In this document: in pieces, positions 5,990 through 10,374 of the stretch
Numbering within the stretch: position 1 is the first letter of the stretch
Layout: each line of letters begins with the position of its first letter
Assembly (NCBI GenBank): GCA_028678555.1
Contig: JAJRDF010000105.1
Location: forward strand, 1 to 10,374
From: Methanomicrobiales archaeon
GTDB lineage: Archaea > Halobacteriota > Methanomicrobia > Methanomicrobiales > JACTUA01
Length of the DNA: 10,374 nt
Reading direction: 5' to 3'
The notes under the pieces: generated by a model
What the model was told of the DNA's origin: nothing
Databases searched by the model: none
The model's input: only the letters and a program-made list of their open reading frames with translations
Translations under genes and position numbers: made by a program

Positions 5990-7978
5990 ATGGGCCGCCG
6001 GCGTGCTCCGCTCTTTTCATGGAAACTGAAAAAAAACCTCCGGTTTCTCGGCATCATGCTGCTCATCACCCTCGCCCTCCTTGGACTCGTCCGGTCCTAT
6101 ACCCTGATCCATCCCCTGGATCTCAGGTTCGGGCCCGGCAGCACGCAGGGGATCACCCTCGAACCGCTGGAGAACCTGTCGGTCTCGACAGGAGAGATCG
6201 TGCAGTTCACGGTGACCGGTACGGATGCCCGGGGTGAGCCCCTGCGCTACCATGCGAGCCCCCTCCCCCTGGGTGCGCAGATGAACGAGGAGGCAGGGAC
6301 CTTCCGCTGGAAGCCGGTCGCCAACCAGTCCGGCACCCACTGGATCACCCTCTCGGCAACGAACGGCCGGTCCACCGCCGAGAAACTGATCACCATCTCT
6401 GTCATCCACCGGAACCGCCCGCCGGTGCTCTCGCCCGTAGGAGACCTGACGGTGCTCGCGGGTCAGCGGGTGGAGCTGGTGGTGAACGGGAGTGATCCTG
6501 ACGGGGAACCCCTCACCTACAGCCTCGGGACCCTCTACCCGGGGGCCACCTTCGACAACCGGACCGGAGTCCTGGTCTGGCAGGTCCCCGAGGACCTGTA
6601 CGGTACCGGGATGCTGGCTGTCACCGCCTGGGACGGGTGGGATACCGCCCAGGAGGTCATCACCATCACCATCCTCCGGCCCGACATGGTGGGCAGGCCC
6701 CGGGAGCGCCCCCTCCAGGAACTGCTGGGATACCTGCCGGAAGAGGACCTGGCAGCAACCCTCCGGGATCCCTCCCGCCAGATCCATGTGGTCACCCCGT
6801 CCCTCGGGCCTGATCTGCAGGACCGGATCCGCGGGGCATCCCCCGGTGACATCATCCTCGTCTACCCGGGCACGTACTCCGGCAGCCTCACGGTGGACCG
6901 GAGCCTGGTCCTCCTCGGGGTGGATGACCCGGTGATCGATGCCCAGGGGAGCGGAAGTGTCATCTCACTGACAGCCGGGGGTGCCACCGTTGCAGGGTTC
7001 ACACTCCTCCACTCAGGGAACGGGACCTACGACAGCGGGATGAAGATCACCTCCAGCGGGAACCGTATCCTCAGCAACCGCATCAGCGGTCACCAGTACG
7101 GGGTGAACCTCTTCCCGCTCTCCGACGGGAACGTGATCCGCAACAATACGATCACCAACAGCACCTCGGAGGGTATCCACGGGGAGAACCTCAGGGACAA
7201 GACGGTCATCGATTCCAACCTGATCCTGAACCACGGGGGCGACGGGATCCACATCGAGTATTCCTGGAACGTGACCCTGCGGAACAACACCATCGCCTAC
7301 AATGGAGGTAATGGCATCACCTTCAACTACTCCCAGGAGACGCTTCTTTCCGGGAACCGGGTGGAGAGCAACCGGCTGAACGGGACGTTCGTCACCTCGG
7401 GTGCCCGGGATGTCATCAGCAGGAACACCTTCGCCCTGAACGGCGAGAGCGGCCTTGCCATGATGCTCTCCCGGGATCCCGACTTAAAGGGCATCCAGAT
7501 CGATGCGTACACCCCCAGCGAATTCCTGAACCAGGTCAGTGACAACACCTGTGCAGGGAACGGGAGGGCAGGGATCACCCTCCAGGAGATCTCCGCCACC
7601 GTGCAGGGGAATGTCCTCCAGTTCAACGGATACGGGATCTGGACGATGGCATCGGCGGCCCGTATCGCCGACAACCGTGCCTCCCGGAACATGATCGGGA
7701 TCCTGCTCTCCGGCACCGAGGAGAGCGCAGTGTTCGGGAACGAGGCCTCCGAAAACGAATACGGCATCCGGCTGGAGGGCCGGTCATTCGAGAATGTGGT
7801 CAGCACCAACAATGCCAGCCTGAACCGGCAGTACGGATACTTACTCGGAGAGGATACGAAGGACAACGTGCTCCGGGATAACCTGGGGACCGGAAACAAC
7901 CTTTCCTGCATCGAAGACAAGGGGAACAACCTGATCACCGTCACCCGGGACTGCCGGACCGGGGAAGGGATCCTGTAG
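5990..7978 (+). CDS. Membrane-anchored surface protein with two Ig-like (He_PIG) domains and a NosD-type parallel beta-helix
   Basis: A 662-residue exported protein. A basic N-terminus (MGRRR...KLKK) and a single hydrophobic helix at about 20-37 form an uncleaved anchor or signal. Two repeats with He_PIG/cadherin-like features follow: 56-139 (FTVTGTDARGEPLRYHASPLP...FRWKP) and 146-229 (VNGSDPDGEPLTYS...LVWQVP). After a linker, 265-640 is a right-handed parallel beta-helix. It opens with the carbohydrate-binding entry 'DRIRGASPGDIILVYPGTYSG...DRSLVLLG' and has many coils of the form 'N.I..N...GI....'. This is the NosD/CASH fold found in polysaccharide lyases, epimerases and archaeal surface proteins. 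Many N-x-S/T sites suggest N-glycosylation. The fold alone does not say whether it is an enzyme or a binder. ATG 5990 was chosen because it just precedes the anchor; upstream TTG 5810 is possible. Confidence 0.85.
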   Translation: MGRRRAPLFSWKLKKNLRFLGIMLLITLALLGLVRSYTLIHPLDLRFGPGSTQGITLEPLENLSVSTGEIVQFTVTGTDARGEPLRYHASPLPLGAQMNEEAGTFRWKPVANQSGTHWITLSATNGRSTAEKLITISVIHRNRPPVLSPVGDLTVLAGQRVELVVNGSDPDGEPLTYSLGTLYPGATFDNRTGVLVWQVPEDLYGTGMLAVTAWDGWDTAQEVITITILRPDMVGRPRERPLQELLGYLPEEDLAATLRDPSRQIHVVTPSLGPDLQDRIRGASPGDIILVYPGTYSGSLTVDRSLVLLGVDDPVIDAQGSGSVISLTAGGATVAGFTLLHSGNGTYDSGMKITSSGNRILSNRISGHQYGVNLFPLSDGNVIRNNTITNSTSEGIHGENLRDKTVIDSNLILNHGGDGIHIEYSWNVTLRNNTIAYNGGNGITFNYSQETLLSGNRVESNRLNGTFVTSGARDVISRNTFALNGESGLAMMLSRDPDLKGIQIDAYTPSEFLNQVSDNTCAGNGRAGITLQEISATVQGNVLQFNGYGIWTMASAARIADNRASRNMIGILLSGTEESAVFGNEASENEYGIRLEGRSFENVVSTNNASLNRQYGYLLGEDTKDNVLRDNLGTGNNLSCIEDKGNNLITVTRDCRTGEGIL

Positions 7979-8080
7979 GGGGTGCGGGGGGCCTCCGTGC
8001 CGCTGTACCGGGAGGATTCAGGGACGGGACCACAAACGGGCAGGTTTTTCCGTACGGCAGTCCACCCTTCAGACAGGATC

Positions 8081-10267
8081 ATGGCGAACAGGGGATCTCC
8101 GCGGGACCGGGGGGCCATCCCTGCAGGATGCCTGCTTCTGCTGCTCCTGCTGGCGGCGGCAGCGTGTGGCTGTGCGGGTACCCCACCGGCACCGCCCGAT
8201 GAGAACGTGACTGTGGGTACCCCGACTGCATCCCCCACAGAGCCCGTGACACCCCTCCCTGCCGGCCATCCCCGGCTCTACTTCACCGCCGAGGGGGGGG
8301 CAGCCCTGCGGGAGAGGGTGGACGCCGAGCCGTACCGCTCGTGGTTCGCGGGTGTCCGGCAGCTGGCCCGGGAAACCCCGTTCCCTGACGGTCCCCTGCT
8401 CTCCCAGCAGGACCTGGGGAATGGGGCGAGGGCGCTGCGCACGAACGCCTTCGTGTACATAGTGAGCGGGGACGAGGAGTACGGGTTAAGGGCCAGGGGA
8501 TACCTCCTCACGGCCTGCACCTGGCCGTACTGGCAGGATGCCGACCGGATCGCCCATGGCCAGACGGTGAGCTACATGTCCGGTACCTTCCAGGGGTCCG
8601 TCGCCGAGACCTACGACTGGATCTCCCCGCTCCTCACCGACGAGGAAAGGGCCACGGTCCAGGGGGCCATGCTCACGAAGTCCCTGGAACCGCTGATCCG
8701 GCAGCACGGGACAGAGATGGAAGCCCGGGACTTCGGCACCAACCGGATTGCCCTTGCACAGGGAGGCGTCGGGCTCGCTGCGATGGTCCTGAAGGAGGAT
8801 CTGCCGGGGAACGCCACGGTGAACGCCGCCGAAACCATCGTCCACGACACCCTGCTGGAGCAGTATTTCAACCGGTTTGACCGCGACGGCGCCTGGGCCG
8901 AGGGGATCGGCTACCTCTCCTACGGCCTTGCCAACGATGCCGGCGGCAGCGGGGGGATCTACTACGCAGAGGCACTCCGCCACACCACCGGCGAGGACCT
9001 CTTCCGGCACGAGAAGTTCAGTAAATCACCCGGTTTCCTGGTCTATTTCCTCCCTCCCGATCGCAGGGGGGAGTCCGGCGCGTTCGGGGACGAGGATTTC
9101 AGCGAGGTCTTCCGGAGCGCCCCCGCCGCTGCCCTCGCCTCCCGGACAGGGAACCCCCTGGGCCAGTGGTACTACCGGAACGCCCCCCTGCGCTCACCGG
9201 ACCCCGTCGGCGATATCCTCTTTTCGGAGCCGAACCTCCCGGAACAGTCGCCGGAGAGCCTCCCCCCCTCGCACTGGTTCCCGGATGCCGGCTGGGTGGC
9301 CCTGCGGACCGGCTGGGATGCGGACGATACCCTGGTGGGGTTCAAGGCCGGTCCCACCACGCCTGGTAATGTCAGGCCCGAGAAGAACAGCTTCCTGTTC
9401 GACGCGCTGGGCGAACGGCTGGTGATCCTCCCGGGCATGTCCTCGGAAGGCTACGGCGGGAACTACTGGGACTGGTATGCCGCCACTGTCGGCCAGAACA
9501 CGATCCTCCTGGACGGGGATTCCGAAAGCCAGGAGATCTTCCCGCCTGAGAATGCCTCGGTGATCACCCGGTTCCTCACGACAGAGTTCTACGACCAGGT
9601 CCAGGGTTCGTCGGCGGAGGTCTACGGGGGAAAGCTCTCGAGGTTCACCCGGGACCTGGTGCTCGTCAAGCCGGAGGGCCCGGGCTACCTGGTGGTCTAC
9701 GATGACCTGGCTGCCACGCGGAACGTGGAGTTTGATTTCCTGCTCCATGCACTGGGGAAGGAGAGCATCACCGTGACGGATTCCGCGGCGGGGCAGGCCG
9801 CCATCACCCGGGGGAACGTAACAGCCCTCGTGGCTGTCATCCTCCCCGGGGAGGCTGCCATGTCGGTGCAACCGGGCTCACCCACCCGTTTCGGGGGATC
9901 GGACCTGCCCACCCGCTACCTGCAGGTGGCCACCGGGCCGGTGAAAGGGACCCGGTTCCTGGTGGTCCTGTACCCGATGGCCACCGGATCCCCGGTCCCC
10001 CTGATCGAAAGGATCGCCGACGGTGGCGGGGCCGGGGTCAGGATCAGGCAGGGAGAGACCGAGGACCTGCTCCTCTTCGCCCACCCGGGTGCCGGCATCT
10101 CGGGAGCGGGTGTCACCGGGGACGGGAGCTCGGCCTGGGTCCGCCTGGAGGGGGGTGTTCCCTCCCACTTTGCCCTGGTCCAGGGCACGCACCTGGCCTA
10201 CCAGGGAAGAGAGCTCTTCCGGTCGCCGGTCCCCGCTTCGGTTGCGGATCGGCTCGCGCTGGCCTGA
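8081..10267 (+). CDS. Heparinase II/III-like lipoprotein, active-site residues replaced
   Basis: A 728-residue exported lipoprotein. The signal peptide ends at Cys29 or Cys31 (LAAAACGC), followed by a Pro/Thr linker at 34-60. The alpha-barrel part begins at HPRLYFTAEGGAALRERV (63-80), has AETYDWISPLLTDEERA, TNRIALAQGGVGLAA (220-234) and WAEGIGYLSYG (272-282; Tyr278 and Tyr281 are the family tyrosines). The beta-sheet part begins near 400. In heparinase II-like lyases it carries HxH, a downstream Asp before Pro-Gly, and a His before Asn-Thr. Here these read Asn430-Val-Arg432, Leu450 and Gln472, so catalysis and metal binding of the known type look lost. ATG 8081 is preferred because the signal peptide follows closely; GTG 7982 is in frame. 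It follows the beta-helix gene by 102 bases with no evident promoter, so it is probably in the same operon. Confidence 0.85.
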   Translation: MANRGSPRDRGAIPAGCLLLLLLLAAAACGCAGTPPAPPDENVTVGTPTASPTEPVTPLPAGHPRLYFTAEGGAALRERVDAEPYRSWFAGVRQLARETPFPDGPLLSQQDLGNGARALRTNAFVYIVSGDEEYGLRARGYLLTACTWPYWQDADRIAHGQTVSYMSGTFQGSVAETYDWISPLLTDEERATVQGAMLTKSLEPLIRQHGTEMEARDFGTNRIALAQGGVGLAAMVLKEDLPGNATVNAAETIVHDTLLEQYFNRFDRDGAWAEGIGYLSYGLANDAGGSGGIYYAEALRHTTGEDLFRHEKFSKSPGFLVYFLPPDRRGESGAFGDEDFSEVFRSAPAAALASRTGNPLGQWYYRNAPLRSPDPVGDILFSEPNLPEQSPESLPPSHWFPDAGWVALRTGWDADDTLVGFKAGPTTPGNVRPEKNSFLFDALGERLVILPGMSSEGYGGNYWDWYAATVGQNTILLDGDSESQEIFPPENASVITRFLTTEFYDQVQGSSAEVYGGKLSRFTRDLVLVKPEGPGYLVVYDDLAATRNVEFDFLLHALGKESITVTDSAAGQAAITRGNVTALVAVILPGEAAMSVQPGSPTRFGGSDLPTRYLQVATGPVKGTRFLVVLYPMATGSPVPLIERIADGGGAGVRIRQGETEDLLLFAHPGAGISGAGVTGDGSSAWVRLEGGVPSHFALVQGTHLAYQGRELFRSPVPASVADRLALA

Positions 10268-10328
10268 AGGGGATGGGGTCCCCGGGAAGCGGCTGGCGGG
10301 TGCGGGAACCGGTGCAACGGACGGGGGC

Positions 10329-10374
10329 CTACTGATAGCCGGCCACCCAGCCGGAGTCGTACACCTTCCGGCAT
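10329..10374 (-). CDS. C-terminal end of a gene running off the window
   Basis: A minus-strand frame enters at 10373 and ends at the TAG at 10331-10329, giving the tail CRKVYDSGWVAGYQ. Its codons (AAG, GTG, TAC, GAC, TCC, GGC, GCC, TAT) match the genes of the window and the composition looks like real protein. It is convergent with the heparinase-like gene, 61 bases away. There is too little to name it. Confidence 0.35.
   Translation of the reverse strand, partial: CRKVYDSGWVAGYQ

Noticed and set aside
8293..8300. Run of eight G in the heparinase-like gene as a phase-variation tract or frameshift
   Set aside because: The frame continues correctly on both sides (HPRLYFTAEGG then AALRERV), as expected for the family, and G runs are common in this GC-rich sequence. 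It remains a place where sequence errors could occur.

Overview
The window is GC-rich and looks archaeal, most likely from a methanogen of the Methanomicrobiales or a relative. The reasons are TATA-type promoters in the few AT-rich spots, translation starts that match the archaeal extended Shine-Dalgarno sequence, and surface proteins with beta-helix repeats and lipobox signals. The lineage is inferred from style, not from a marker gene. No rRNA, tRNA, CRISPR array or transposase was found.

Region by region. (1) 1-750: the C-terminal half of a FemAB/GNAT-like transferase on + whose upstream half is not open in any frame, then a short possible ORF on -. (2) 748-2430, + strand: a small four-helix membrane protein, a META-domain lipoprotein, and sfsA. 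The stop codon of the META gene lies inside the ribosome-binding sequence of sfsA, which suggests coupled translation. (3) 2460-4365, - strand: a 64-residue zinc-ribbon protein, then a 511-residue two-helix membrane protein with a Pro/Val/Ala-rich tail that contains a duplicated WWxGHPGxRRLRYLR motif. (4) 4482-5644, - strand: a three-helix small membrane protein downstream of a family 2 glycosyltransferase. The glycosyltransferase is broken by an internal deletion that also shifts the frame. (5) 5645-5989: an AT-rich divergent promoter region. (6) 5990-10267, + strand: a membrane-anchored protein with two Ig-like domains and a parallel beta-helix, followed by a heparinase II/III-like lipoprotein. 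(7) 10329-10374: the tail of a gene on - that runs off the window.

How it fits together: the right half is a cell-surface glycan neighbourhood (a glycosyltransferase facing the cytoplasm, and two exported proteins of folds used to bind, epimerise or cleave uronic-acid polysaccharides). The heparinase-like protein keeps the fold and the WxEGxxYxxYG motif but lacks the His/Asp positions normally used for metal binding and catalysis, so it may be a binding protein or a pseudo-lyase. The most unusual points are the deleted glycosyltransferase, this pseudo-lyase, and the duplicated C-terminal motif protein, whose repeat unit appears to continue past its stop codon.
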